A program made the translations under genes and the position numbers. The notes beneath the pieces are model-generated. The model was not told where the DNA came from, did not search any database, and was given only the letters and a program-made list of their open reading frames with translations. 64,000 bases of DNA from Myxococcales bacterium. Lineage in GTDB: Bacteria; Myxococcota_A; Bradymonadia; REDH01. Each line of letters opens with the position of its first letter. Position 1 is the stretch's first letter. The DNA lies in assembly GCA_020633625.1 (NCBI GenBank), contig JACKDJ010000024.1, forward strand, positions 1-64,000, in the 5' to 3' direction. Positions 53,383 to 63,539 of the stretch are shown here, piece by piece.

Positions 53383-53931
53383 ATGCGGGCGCGACTTGTG
53401 CAGCTTCTTCGAGAGCACAGCTACCGCGAAGGCGACTTCGTGTTGGCGAGCGGACGTCGGAGTCGTTTCTACGTCGACGTGCGGCGGACATCGCTGACGG
53501 CGGAGGGGGCGGCGTTGATCGGCGAGCTGCTCCTCGACGAGATCGAGGCCACCGGCTGGCCTGTCGCTGGGGCCGGCGGCATGACGCTGGGTGCCGACCC
53601 GCTCGCGACTGCGGTCGCGATCGCGTCGTGGCGGCGCGGCGCGCCACTGTCGGCGTTCCTGGTGCGGAAGGCTGCGAAGGGGCACGGCGCGGGGCGTCGC
53701 GTCGAGGCGGCGGGCACATTGGCGTCCGGCGCGCGGGTGGTCGTGCTCGACGACACGGTGACCACGGGCGGGTCGACGCTGGAGGCGGTCGCGGCGCTGC
53801 GCGACGAGGGCTACGAGGTCGCCGGTGCGATCTGCGTGGTCGACCGCGGCGAGGGCGGCTCCGAGGCGCTCGCCGCGGAGGGGATCGAGCTCCGAGCGCT
53901 GTTCTCGCTGGCGGATCTCGCGGTTTCGTGA
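53383..53931 (+). CDS. pyrE: Orotate phosphoribosyltransferase
   Basis: Converts orotate and PRPP to OMP in pyrimidine synthesis. The 182-residue protein has YREGDFVLASGRRSRFYVDVR near the N-terminus (family G-F-x-L-x-S-G-x-x-S motif). GGMTLGADPLATAVA and the PRPP-binding VVVLDDTVTTGGST follow. The ATG at 53383 is preceded by CGAGAGGTAG. It stands alone between zur and the FHA gene. Confidence 0.95.
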   Translation: MRARLVQLLREHSYREGDFVLASGRRSRFYVDVRRTSLTAEGAALIGELLLDEIEATGWPVAGAGGMTLGADPLATAVAIASWRRGAPLSAFLVRKAAKGHGAGRRVEAAGTLASGARVVVLDDTVTTGGSTLEAVAALRDEGYEVAGAICVVDRGEGGSEALAAEGIELRALFSLADLAVS

Positions 53932-54021
53932 TCGGCGGCGCGCGTCGCGCGGGTCGAGGGTTGTTGCAGGGGTACCGGGCGGGTGCTAACGTCCGCGCCG
54001 GTCGTACATTGGAGGAGTCCC

Positions 54022-54954
<933 letters not shown>

Positions 54955-54968
54955 TCTCCTACGCTGGA

Positions 54969-55004
54969 CGCGGGCGGGCCTGCTGCGAGCAGTGCTCGCC
55001 CGCG
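54969..55004. terminator. Nested hairpin between convergent genes (FHA / HEAT-like)
   Basis: Outer arms CGCGGGCG (54969-54976) and CGCCCGCG (54997-55004) are perfect. An inner stem CTGCT (54980-54984)/AGCAG (54988-54992) sits in the loop. It starts about 15 bases after the plus-strand stop and lies 25 bases beyond the minus-strand stop, so it may terminate both. No U-tract is present. Confidence 0.55.
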
Positions 55005-55028
55005 GAGCGGGCGCCCTCCCCGTCGACG

Positions 55029-56537
55029 CTAGCCCCCGAAGAGGTCGGCGAGATAGCGGAACGAACCGCTGCGAGAAGCGTGCGGTGCCACCGTCGCCGC
55101 CGCGGCCGGTCCGATCAGCTCGAGCGCCACAGTCGCCAAGGGCTCATCGAGCTCGTTCGCGCCAGCGCAGTCGACAACCACGCCAACCCCCTCGCACCAC
55201 CCGAGGCGGCCGATCAGCTCGATTGCGCCTCGCCGCACGCGCCGGTCGTCGCTCCGGGCGAGGCCAATCACCGCCGCGCGCAACCCGTCATCCTCGCCAA
55301 ACGACTCCACGACAGACTCCAGATACACGGCCAGCCAACCGTAGCAGGCGTGATACCTGGCGACCCACTCCGCCGCGCACGCGCACGTGTCGACGTCTGC
55401 GAGCACGGCGCCCAGCTCCGCCGGAGAGACCGGCGCCCGAGCCATCACCAGGTCTAGGAGCGCCCCCACCCCGGCGGGGCCCGCGGAGCGAGCGACGAGT
55501 CGAACCCACTCAGAGTCTCCCTCGTTCCAGCCGGATCGGCGTGCGGCGCGGAGAAGCTCGACGGCGTGCTCCGGGCCGCGGCGCGCAACCACCGCCGCCG
55601 CCATCCATCGCCCCGGCGTCATCGACGTCGCGACCCGCCGGAGCTCTTCGTCGACACGCACGTCGCCGACGCGGGCCGACGCCCATCGGACCCACGCGAT
55701 CGACCCGACCTCGTCCTCGCACTTCTCCTGTCCCCACCCGATCGCACGGGCGCGCTCGCTGTGGCGCACGGCCTCGTCGAGCACGCAGAACAGGTCGGTG
55801 AGCGCCACGTCGGTGGCCTCGGTCGGTGCGGCCCCGCTGGCGAGCCGCTCAGCGGCGAGAAAGGGCGACGCGAGCGGCTCGAGGGCAAGCCAGCGCGCCC
55901 GAGCGCGCCGACCCGCTGGCGACGGCATCGACGCCAGCACGCGCAGCGCCGCCGGCTCTGTCACCGAGTCCGGGGCGGTCGAGGCACGGACCAGCGTCGA
56001 CGCATTCGACATCGACGTCGCGAGCGCCTCAACCCCCGCCCGCGCCGCGAGCCTGCGCGCGAGGAGCGCCTCTGTCTCGAGCGAGATCCGGCCAAGCCCG
56101 TCGACCTCCAGAACTGCCGGCCCGAGCGTATCCGCGATCCGGGCGATCGCGGGGATCGCGGGGTGCCCACGGTGCAGGCCGCCGAGCACCTGGAACATCG
56201 CCGCCGCCCCGACCCGCTGCAGATCCGCGATCGTCTGTTCGATCGCCCGCTGATGCGCTGCCTCGAGCCCGTCGTCGTCGAGGCGACGCAGCCGCTCCAG
56301 CAGCGGCGTGAGGCCTTGCGCCCCGCGGAGCAGGATCCGGTTCCTGGCCGCCCGCTGCTCTTCGGGGTCCGCGGCGGCGAGCGACTCGATCGTGTCCCGG
56401 TCTGCTATGCCCCGCTGGAGCGTCCGCTTCGAGGCGCGCGCTCGGTCCGACTCTCGCTGGTGCGTGAAGATCGCGAGCGCTGCGAACGCGCCGACGAACG
56501 CAGCGACGACGACGAGCGCCACCGCAGAGGCGCTCAC
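55029..56537 (-). CDS. Membrane-anchored helical-repeat (HEAT-like) protein
   Basis: 502 residues from a GTG that overlaps the stop of the upstream lipoprotein gene (GTGA). One N-terminal membrane segment (about 3-25) is followed by a wholly helical, Ala/Arg/Leu-rich body. Repeats of HEAT or armadillo style are visible (LAAADPEEQRAARNRILLRG, LARSDDRRVRRGAIELIGRLG). I recognise no enzyme motif. Such proteins usually scaffold partners. Its coupling to a small lipoprotein suggests an envelope complex, which is inference. Confidence 0.6.
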   Translation of the reverse strand: MSASAVALVVVAAFVGAFAALAIFTHQRESDRARASKRTLQRGIADRDTIESLAAADPEEQRAARNRILLRGAQGLTPLLERLRRLDDDGLEAAHQRAIEQTIADLQRVGAAAMFQVLGGLHRGHPAIPAIARIADTLGPAVLEVDGLGRISLETEALLARRLAARAGVEALATSMSNASTLVRASTAPDSVTEPAALRVLASMPSPAGRRARARWLALEPLASPFLAAERLASGAAPTEATDVALTDLFCVLDEAVRHSERARAIGWGQEKCEDEVGSIAWVRWASARVGDVRVDEELRRVATSMTPGRWMAAAVVARRGPEHAVELLRAARRSGWNEGDSEWVRLVARSAGPAGVGALLDLVMARAPVSPAELGAVLADVDTCACAAEWVARYHACYGWLAVYLESVVESFGEDDGLRAAVIGLARSDDRRVRRGAIELIGRLGWCEGVGVVVDCAGANELDEPLATVALELIGPAAAATVAPHASRSGSFRYLADLFGG

Positions 56538-57031
56538 GGTGAACCCCGGAGCGCAGCGGCGCACGCGGTGATTCCGGCGTCGACGCCGGTCTGCTCGACC
56601 TCGCGGAGCCAGCGCTCCGCGACGGCCAGATCGCCCGCCCTCGCAGACTCCGCCGTGAGCCGGAGCGCGAGATCCCGGCGCAGCGCGAGGCGGTCGAACC
56701 CGACGTCGAGCGGCGCCGCCGGGTCGTACACCCATCGGTACAGGTACTGGCGCGCCTGAGCGGGCGTCGCCGGCTCACGCATCGAGCCAGCCGCCTCGGC
56801 GCGAGCGGAGTCGAGCAGCGCCTCTGCCTCCCCGCCGGCAACGACGAAATCTCCGCGCTCGAACGGCCCGACCAGCGACGGCGGGAGCTCACGGTGGCCC
56901 CTGACTCCTTCGGCGAGCGTCACGCACGCGGACGGTTCCGCCGACTGTGCAGCGCCCCGCGGACCTACCGGCGCGCCGCCACACGCGGCGGCCGACAGCA
57001 CGAGCACCGCTGCTACAACCCTGTTCATCAT
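56534..57031 (-). CDS. Small predicted lipoprotein
   Basis: 165 residues from the first of two adjacent ATGs (57031 or 57028; GGAG lies just upstream). The signal peptide has lipobox LSAAAC with Cys18. The mature protein is helical with two more cysteines (SACVTLAEG and ITACAAALRG) that could pair. I recognise no family. It overlaps the HEAT-like gene and is divergent from the aminotransferase. Confidence 0.6.
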   Translation of the reverse strand: MMNRVVAAVLVLSAAACGGAPVGPRGAAQSAEPSACVTLAEGVRGHRELPPSLVGPFERGDFVVAGGEAEALLDSARAEAAGSMREPATPAQARQYLYRWVYDPAAPLDVGFDRLALRRDLALRLTAESARAGDLAVAERWLREVEQTGVDAGITACAAALRGSP

Positions 57032-57199
57032 CTCCGTGTGCGCCGAGTCTCCGGCGGCGTCAACGGAATCGGTCACTTGCGACGCGCACCAGTCCGCCCG
57101 CGCGCTGCTCTTCTCGACGCGACGTCGGCGCCGCGCTAGTGACCCACGCCGTCGACGCGGGCGGCGCTCGCGCGCCGCGCGCCCACACCGAGCCTCTCC

Positions 57200-58459
57200 A
57201 TGAGTGACCACAGCCTCGCGTTCCGCTCCGTCCCTCGCACCGGCGTCATCTACGTGATGACCGAGGCCGCGAAGCTCGGCTTCCACTACGGAAATGAGGC
57301 GTGGGCGAACCTCGGTCAGGGAGCCCCCGAGGTCGGCCCACTCGCGGGTGGACCGGAGCGAATCCACGCGATCGACTTCGACCCGCGCACCTACGAGTAC
57401 TCGCCGGTGCCGGGCATCGAGGACCTCCGCGCTGCCGTCGCCGAGCTCTACAACCACCGCTATCGGCGGGGGATGGCGAGCCAGTACTCGGCCGAGAATG
57501 TCGCGATCGCAGGCGGCGGACGCCTGAGCCTCTCCCGCCTCGCCGCCGCGCTTGGCCGCACGCACGTCGGCCACTTTCTCCCCGACTACACGGCATACGA
57601 GGAGCTCCTAGAGCTCTTCGAGATGTTCACGCCGATCCCGATCCCGCTCGACGTCGACGCCGGCTACTCGCTGACGGCCCCCGGCCTGCGCCGAGAGATC
57701 GTAGAGCGTGGCCTCGGCGCCGTTATCTTCAGCAACCCGTCGAACCCGACCGGACAGCTCACCGGCGGCGCCAAGCTGTCCAGTTGGGTCGAGGTCGCCC
57801 GCCAGACCCGCTCGTTCCTGCTGATCGACGAGTTCTACGCCCACTACGTCTGGGACTCGTCGCTGTCGCCATCGGGCTCGGTGAGCGCGGCCGCGTTCGT
57901 CGAAGACGTGAACGAGGACCCCGTCGTCATGCTCGACGGGCTCACCAAGAACTGGCGGTACCCGGGCTGGCGCATCGGGTGGACGGTGGGGCCGCGCGAC
58001 GTGATCGAGCGCGTGTCGAGCGTCGGGTCATTCCTCGACGGCGGCGCGCCGCACCCGCTCCAGCGAGCCGCGATCCCGCTCCTCGCCCCCGACGTCGCCG
58101 ACGCCGAGGCTGCGTCCATTCGGGCGGCCTTCCTCCCCAAGCGCGAGCTGATGCTGCGACGCCTCAGCGCGATGGGCATCCGCGTCGACGCGCCGCCCGC
58201 GGGCGCCTTCTACGTGTGGGGCTCCGTCGCGGGTCTCCCTGACGGCCTGAACGACGGGATGTCGTTCTTTCAGCGTGCGCTCGAGCACCGCGTCATCACG
58301 GTCCCCGGGGTCTTCTTCGACATCAACCCCGGCCACCGCCGTCGCACCGTCGACAGCCGCTTCAACTCGCACCTCCGCTTCTCGTTTGGCCCGAGTCGCC
58401 CGGAGCTTGAGCGCGGCCTCGACGCCCTCGAGGCGATGATCAGCGCCGCGCGCGGCTAG
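57200..58459 (+). CDS. Fold-type I PLP-dependent aminotransferase
   Basis: 419-residue class I/II aminotransferase. Recognisable features are ANLGQGAPEVGPL at the N-terminus, TYEYSPVPGIEDLRAAVAEL (substrate arm), FSNPSNPTGQ (181-type Asn), LLIDEFYAHYV (Asp210, Tyr213), the PLP-lysine Lys250 in LDGLTKNWRYPGWRIGW, and the C-terminal Arg in LRFSFG. The amino-acid substrate cannot be decided from sequence; an Asp/Tyr/Ala-type or N-succinyl-DAP-type role is possible. It is convergent with the MATE gene, whose stop overlaps its own by 4 bases. Confidence 0.9.
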   Translation: MSDHSLAFRSVPRTGVIYVMTEAAKLGFHYGNEAWANLGQGAPEVGPLAGGPERIHAIDFDPRTYEYSPVPGIEDLRAAVAELYNHRYRRGMASQYSAENVAIAGGGRLSLSRLAAALGRTHVGHFLPDYTAYEELLELFEMFTPIPIPLDVDAGYSLTAPGLRREIVERGLGAVIFSNPSNPTGQLTGGAKLSSWVEVARQTRSFLLIDEFYAHYVWDSSLSPSGSVSAAAFVEDVNEDPVVMLDGLTKNWRYPGWRIGWTVGPRDVIERVSSVGSFLDGGAPHPLQRAAIPLLAPDVADAEAASIRAAFLPKRELMLRRLSAMGIRVDAPPAGAFYVWGSVAGLPDGLNDGMSFFQRALEHRVITVPGVFFDINPGHRRRTVDSRFNSHLRFSFGPSRPELERGLDALEAMISAARG

Positions 58460-59826
58460 CCGGCCGAGTCCGCTACCGGGGCAAGACACGCTTCGGTCCG
58501 CGACTTCATTCGGAAGCGTGTGACCAGCGCCGCGGAGATCAGCGAGAGCGCGAGGGTTAGTCCCCACCACAGCGCGCGCGGGTCGTCTCCGAGCACGAAC
58601 GCGCCCAGCACTCCTGCCGGTATCCCGACGAGCCAGTAGCCGGCGACGTTGAACAGCGGCGGGACTCGGGTGTCGTCGATGCCTCGCAGCACGGCGAACC
58701 CGACCGCCTGCGTCGCGTCGCCGATCTGCCACAGCGCCGCGACTGCCAGGAAGCCCGCAGCCACGCCTGCCGTCGCCGGGTCGTCGGTGTAGACAGCCGC
58801 GATGCCGTCGCGCAGCAGCCACGCCGCAGCCCCCGCCGTGACGCCAGAGATGAGGCCCCCGACAAACCCGGCCGTCCCGGCGAGCCGCAGCCCGGGCAGG
58901 TCCCGCCGACCACGGGCGTGCCCGACACGCACCCCCGCCGCGGACCCGATCGCCGTCGCGACGACGAACGTCGTAGCGGCGAAGTTGATCGCGATCTGGT
59001 GACCGGCCAGCGCCAGCTCTCCTTTCAGCCCCACGAGCACGGCCGTCGCCGAGAAGCCGCTCGCCTCGAGCATGTACTGTGCGCCGACCGGGGCACCGGT
59101 CCGAATGATGGCGACCCGCGCCCCGCGGACGTCGTCTTCGGCCGGCGCCGCCCCAGACGACAGCGCATGCAGGCGCGGAGAGAACCTCATCATCGCCCGC
59201 AGCAGCAGAAACTCCGTAAGCGAACACGACAGCGTCGCGGCGCCGATGCCGACCACGCCGAGCGCCGGAACTCCCAGCCCGCCACCCGCGAGCCACACGT
59301 CGAGGACGCCGTTCACCACGTTCGCGGCGATGACGATGACCATGAACTGCCGCGTCTGCCCGTGCGCCGTCAGGAACGTCGAGTCTACGTGGAAGAGCAA
59401 CGCAGGGATCGCGGCGAGGCCGATGATCGGCATGTACAATCGAAGCAGCGCGACGACCTCGGGCGGCTGCCCCATCAGCTCGAGCACCCACGGCGCGAGG
59501 CCAATCGCGGCAGCCGTCGGGATGGCGACCTGAACCCCGAGCCGCCGAGCCGCGACGAGGCCGGCGCGCCACCGACGCTCGTCGCCGGCCCCGACCGCGT
59601 TCGAGACGAGCGGATCGAGGCCGAGCATCAGGCCGTAGGCCGCGATGAACACGAAGATGTGGGCCGCGCCGGCGAGCCCGATCGCCGCGACGGCGGTCGA
59701 CGAGACGCGGCCCGCGACGATCGTGTCGACGACATAGAGGATGTTGTGGCCTGCGCGCGCGACGACGAGCGGCGCGGCGGCCAGCGCGAGCGCGCGCAGC
59801 TCGCGGGTCAGGTCGCGTGGCGTCAT
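58456..59826 (-). CDS. MATE-family efflux transporter
   Basis: 456 residues with about twelve transmembrane helices in two homologous halves, for example AAPLVVARAGHNILYVVDTIVAGRVSS and later RTGAPVGAQYMLEASGFSATAVLVG. GHQIAINFAATTF is a typical second-half MATE motif. It would export organic cations or drugs by Na+ or H+ antiport. The ATG at 59826 is preferred over an upstream ATG at 59859. It is divergent from ettA. Confidence 0.92.
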   Translation of the reverse strand: MTPRDLTRELRALALAAAPLVVARAGHNILYVVDTIVAGRVSSTAVAAIGLAGAAHIFVFIAAYGLMLGLDPLVSNAVGAGDERRWRAGLVAARRLGVQVAIPTAAAIGLAPWVLELMGQPPEVVALLRLYMPIIGLAAIPALLFHVDSTFLTAHGQTRQFMVIVIAANVVNGVLDVWLAGGGLGVPALGVVGIGAATLSCSLTEFLLLRAMMRFSPRLHALSSGAAPAEDDVRGARVAIIRTGAPVGAQYMLEASGFSATAVLVGLKGELALAGHQIAINFAATTFVVATAIGSAAGVRVGHARGRRDLPGLRLAGTAGFVGGLISGVTAGAAAWLLRDGIAAVYTDDPATAGVAAGFLAVAALWQIGDATQAVGFAVLRGIDDTRVPPLFNVAGYWLVGIPAGVLGAFVLGDDPRALWWGLTLALSLISAALVTRFRMKSRTEACLAPVADSAG

Positions 59827-59952
59827 CGTGGCTGCTATCGGATGGCTTCCTTGGTGCACCGCGCGGTGCTACGGTCGCGCGCGCGAGAGCCCCTCGACCG
59901 TTGTCGGTCGGAGCAGAACACCAGCGGAAGCACCGCGAGACCCGAGGCGAAC

Positions 59953-61626
59953 GTGGAGAAGAAGTTCATCTATACGATGAAGGGCCTGTCGAAGGTGTAT
60001 CCGCCCGACAGGCAGGTCCTAAACGACATCTGGCTCCAGTTCTACTACGGCGCCAAGATCGGCATCCTCGGCGTCAACGGCGCCGGAAAGTCGACGCTGC
60101 TGCGCATCATGGCAGGCCAAGACACCGAGGTGCACGGCGAGTCGTTCCTCGGCGACGGCTTCACCGTGGGCTACCTGCCCCAGGAGCCCCGCCTCGACGA
60201 GACGCTGACGGTCAAGGAGAACGTCGAGCTCGCCGTCGCGCCGATCCGTAACCTGCTGAAGAAGTACGACGAGGTCAGCGCGGCTTACGCTGACCCCGAC
60301 GCCGACTACGAGAAGCTTGCCGAAGAGCAGGCGCGGCTCCAGGACCAGATCGACGCCGCCGGCGCCTGGGACCTTGATCGCAAGCTCCAGATCGCGATGG
60401 ACGCGCTCAACTGCCCCCCGGGCGACTCCGCCGTCACGCACCTGTCGGGCGGCGAGAAGCGCCGCGTCGCGCTCTGCAAGATCCTCCTCGAAGCGCCCGA
60501 CCTGCTCCTCCTCGACGAGCCGACCAACCACCTCGACGCCGAGTCCGTTGCGTGGCTCGAGCGAACGCTGCGGGACTACGCCGGTAGCGTCGTCCTCATC
60601 ACGCACGACCGATACTTCCTCGACAACGTCGTAGGCTGGATCCTGGAGCTCGATCGCGGCCGCGGCTTCCCGTTCGAGGGCAACTACTCGGCGTGGATCG
60701 AGCAGAAGGCCAAGCGACTCGAGCAGGAAGAGAAGCAGGAGTCGAAGCGCCAGCGGCAGCTCAAGGAAGAGCTCGACTGGGTCCGGCAGTCCCCCAAGGC
60801 GCGCCACGCCAAGGGCCAGGCGCGACTCAACCGCTACGAGGAGCTCCTCAACCAAGACGTGCAGGAGAAGGTCCAGAACACCGACATCTTCATCCCGCCC
60901 GGCACGCGCCGCCTGGGCACGACCGTCATCCTCGCCAACTCGATCACGAAGGGCTTCGACGACCGCGTGCTGATCGAGGACCTCTCGTTCCGCCTCCCAC
61001 CGAACGGCATCGTCGGCGTCATCGGGCCCAACGGCGCCGGCAAGACGACGCTGTTCAAGATGATCACCGGCGCCGAGAAGGCCGACACGGGCGAGTTCAC
61101 GGTCGGCGAGACCGTCGAGCTGGCCTACGTCACCCAGGGCCGCGACGAGCTCGACCCCGAGAAGTCCGTCTACGACGAGATCTCCGAGGGCCACGACATC
61201 ATCCAGATGGGCAAGCGCGAGGTCAACGCCCGCTCGTATTGCTCGACCTTCAACTTCCGCGGCTCCGACCAGCAGAAGAAGGTCGGCAAGCTCTCGGGCG
61301 GTGAGCGCAACCGGGTCCAGCTCGCAAAGCTCCTCAAGCGCGGCGGCAACGTCCTGCTCCTCGACGAGCCTACCAACGACCTCGACGTCGACACGCTCCG
61401 CGCCCTCGAGCAGGCACTCGCCAGCTTCGCCGGCTGTGCCGTCGTCATCACCCACGACCGCTGGTTCCTCGACCGCATCGCGACCCACATCCTCGCCTTC
61501 GAGGGCGAGGGCCACGTCGAGTGGTTCGAGGGCAACTTCGCAGACTACGAGCGCGACAAGCGCACGCGCCTCGGAATCGACCCCGAGACCCCGCAGCGCT
61601 TCCGATACAAGCGCCTCACGCACTGA
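59953..61626 (+). CDS. ettA: Energy-dependent translational throttle protein EttA
   Basis: ABC-F ATPase that binds the ribosomal E site and gates the first elongation step according to ADP/ATP ratio. 557 residues, the family length. The first ABC domain has GVNGAGKST, LSGGEKRRVAL and LLLLDEPTNHLD. A Lys/Gln-rich linker (about 250-300) contains the P-site tRNA-interaction motif. The second ABC domain has GPNGAGKTT, LSGGERNRVQL and LLLDEPTNDLD. The GTG at 59953 has GAGG 5 bases upstream and starts VEKKFIYTMKGLSKVYPP, as expected for EttA. Confidence 0.95.
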   Translation: MEKKFIYTMKGLSKVYPPDRQVLNDIWLQFYYGAKIGILGVNGAGKSTLLRIMAGQDTEVHGESFLGDGFTVGYLPQEPRLDETLTVKENVELAVAPIRNLLKKYDEVSAAYADPDADYEKLAEEQARLQDQIDAAGAWDLDRKLQIAMDALNCPPGDSAVTHLSGGEKRRVALCKILLEAPDLLLLDEPTNHLDAESVAWLERTLRDYAGSVVLITHDRYFLDNVVGWILELDRGRGFPFEGNYSAWIEQKAKRLEQEEKQESKRQRQLKEELDWVRQSPKARHAKGQARLNRYEELLNQDVQEKVQNTDIFIPPGTRRLGTTVILANSITKGFDDRVLIEDLSFRLPPNGIVGVIGPNGAGKTTLFKMITGAEKADTGEFTVGETVELAYVTQGRDELDPEKSVYDEISEGHDIIQMGKREVNARSYCSTFNFRGSDQQKKVGKLSGGERNRVQLAKLLKRGGNVLLLDEPTNDLDVDTLRALEQALASFAGCAVVITHDRWFLDRIATHILAFEGEGHVEWFEGNFADYERDKRTRLGIDPETPQRFRYKRLTH

Positions 61627-61686
61627 GGCGCTCTCGGCCTCTCGCCGCCTGCTTGCACGGGCCGCGAGAGCCCGGGAAGGGAACTG

Positions 61687-61737
61687 GGGTCGAGCCGGTC
61701 GCCGCGCGGCGGGCCCGCGCGGCGACTGTCTCGACCC
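61687..61737. terminator. Long two-part hairpin between ettA and the convergent lipoprotein gene
   Basis: Outer arms GGGTCGAG (61687-61694) and CTCGACCC (61730-61737) and inner arms GTCGCCGCGC (61698-61707) and GCGCGGCGAC (61717-61726) are all perfect, with a 3x3 internal loop. The right arm ends 7 bases before the minus-strand stop codon. It is likely a bidirectional terminator or protective structure. Confidence 0.65.
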
Positions 61738-61743
61738 ACGTCG

Positions 61744-63357
61744 CTACCGGCCGAGGACGAGATCGCCGGTCAGACCGGTGATCGTCACCTCGACCTCGAT
61801 GAGCCCGAGGACGCTGTACGGGAAGGTCCCGATCACGGCCGTCGGGTCGTTGAACGAGATGGTGACGCGGTCGTCGAAGGCAGAGACTTCCACCGACGTG
61901 TGCGTGAACGTCGCCGTGCCGTCGACCGGCGCGCTGGTGCCGGTGTCGTCCGCTCCAGCCGCGTGGAACACGAGGCCGAACGAGCCGGCCGCGCCGCTCA
62001 TCTCACCCGTCGCGTAGCCGTCGGCCGTGTCCGCCGCCACAATCGACGTCCCTTCGGCCTGGACCATCGTCGCCTCGGAGATCGCGATCGTCACGCCCGT
62101 GATACCGAAGAGCTCGCCGCCGGCGACCGGCACGGACTCGGTGGAGTCAGCGAATGCGACGCCGACGATCGTCAGCGTCGCCGCCCCCTCGTCATCGAAG
62201 CTCAGGTCGACCTGGCCGCTCTCGACGACGCGCGGGAGCTCGTACTCCACCGGCGTGCCGATCGCGTCGCCGGCCGTGACGGTGTAGAGCGTGTTGGACT
62301 CGCCGTCGTCGACGACGACGTCGTAGCGGACGGGGCCGTCGCAGACGTTGCCCACGCCGTCGCCGTCGAAGTCGAGCTGGTTCGGGTTGGCGTCGTCCGG
62401 GCAGTTGTCGGACGAGTCCGGCACCGAGTCACCGTCTGCGTCATCCTCGCTCGCGACCGGGTCGAGGGTGCAGCCGGTGATGTCGAACGCCGTGCAGTCG
62501 CTCATGCAGCCGAGCGTGCCGCCCACGAACGGCGTGCCGTCGACGTCGAAGTCGGTGCAGCTCAGCGCGATGCTGCCAGCGCCGTCGCAGACCTCGGGGC
62601 CCTCGATGGTTCGGTTGCCGCAGACGCTCTCTACGCAGGCGCTGTCGTCGATGGCGTCACAGCCGGTGGAGCAGCTCAAGTCGCCGTCGAAGAACCCGCG
62701 CGTGCGGCAGCTCTGACCGGCGAACTCTTCGCCGTCGCAGACCTCGTGGCCAGCCTCGACGTGAGCGTTGCCGCAGATCGAGACCTGACACGCGCTGGTG
62801 TCCTGCACGCACTCGTTGCAGGTAACCTCACCATCGCCGCCGGGGGCGAAGCCAAGGTCGACGCACGTATCGCTCGCGGCGCCGTCGCACTCTTCGTCTC
62901 CCGACACGATGTCGTCGCCGCACAGCGACATGTAGCAGGCGCTGGTGTCGAGGGCGCAGGCAGAGTCGCAGCCTAGCTCGCCGCCGATGAACCCCTGGGC
63001 GACGCAGTCGATCCCGGCCAGGATCTGCTCTCCGTCGCAGATCTCGCCGGTCTCGCGCACGCCGTTGCCGCAGACGGCGGGCCCGGCGTCGCGTCCACTG
63101 TCGGGGACGTCGGGGCCAACCTCGGGGGTATCGCCGGGCGGGTCGATCGCGGGATCGGTCGTCGTGTCGACACCGATGTCGATCTGCGGCGTGTCGATGC
63201 CGAGGTCGCGACCGGTCGTGGTGTCGCCGGCGTCGGCGCCGCCGGTGTCGCTAACCGCGTCGGTGCCGACATCGTCGGACGGTGTCTCGACGGGGTCGTC
63301 GCCACACGCGGCCAGGAGGAGGGTGGCGATAGCGAGGAGCTTGGTGGTGCGGTTCAT
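61744..63357 (-). CDS. Cysteine-rich lipoprotein with Myxococcus-type repeats and a thrombospondin-3-like repeat
   Basis: 537 residues with lipobox LLAACG (Cys18) and an Asp/Thr-rich linker to about residue 95. Four Myxococcus cysteine-rich repeats follow (each opening CGNG/CGDD and passing through a CDG motif, about 96-310). A thrombospondin type-3-like calcium motif (DADGDSVPDSSDNCPDD and DFDGDGVGNVCD, about 318-355) comes next. The C-terminal beta-sandwich (about 360-537) has no cysteines. It should be a disulfide- and calcium-stabilised surface protein. Function is unknown. Confidence 0.8.
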   Translation of the reverse strand: MNRTTKLLAIATLLLAACGDDPVETPSDDVGTDAVSDTGGADAGDTTTGRDLGIDTPQIDIGVDTTTDPAIDPPGDTPEVGPDVPDSGRDAGPAVCGNGVRETGEICDGEQILAGIDCVAQGFIGGELGCDSACALDTSACYMSLCGDDIVSGDEECDGAASDTCVDLGFAPGGDGEVTCNECVQDTSACQVSICGNAHVEAGHEVCDGEEFAGQSCRTRGFFDGDLSCSTGCDAIDDSACVESVCGNRTIEGPEVCDGAGSIALSCTDFDVDGTPFVGGTLGCMSDCTAFDITGCTLDPVASEDDADGDSVPDSSDNCPDDANPNQLDFDGDGVGNVCDGPVRYDVVVDDGESNTLYTVTAGDAIGTPVEYELPRVVESGQVDLSFDDEGAATLTIVGVAFADSTESVPVAGGELFGITGVTIAISEATMVQAEGTSIVAADTADGYATGEMSGAAGSFGLVFHAAGADDTGTSAPVDGTATFTHTSVEVSAFDDRVTISFNDPTAVIGTFPYSVLGLIEVEVTITGLTGDLVLGR

Positions 63358-63539
63358 TTCGCTCTTTGGGCAGGACGCACGGAACGCACGGGAGTCGGCG
63401 GGTGCGAACGCTAGACGTTGGCCCCGCGCGGAGCAAGCCTTCCGCGCCGCAGCGCGTCACACGCGCGGGACGATCGGTTGAAAACGACGGCACCGCGCAC
63501 TAAGAGAGGCGCCCCGAACGCCCGCTGCCCGAGAGAGCC

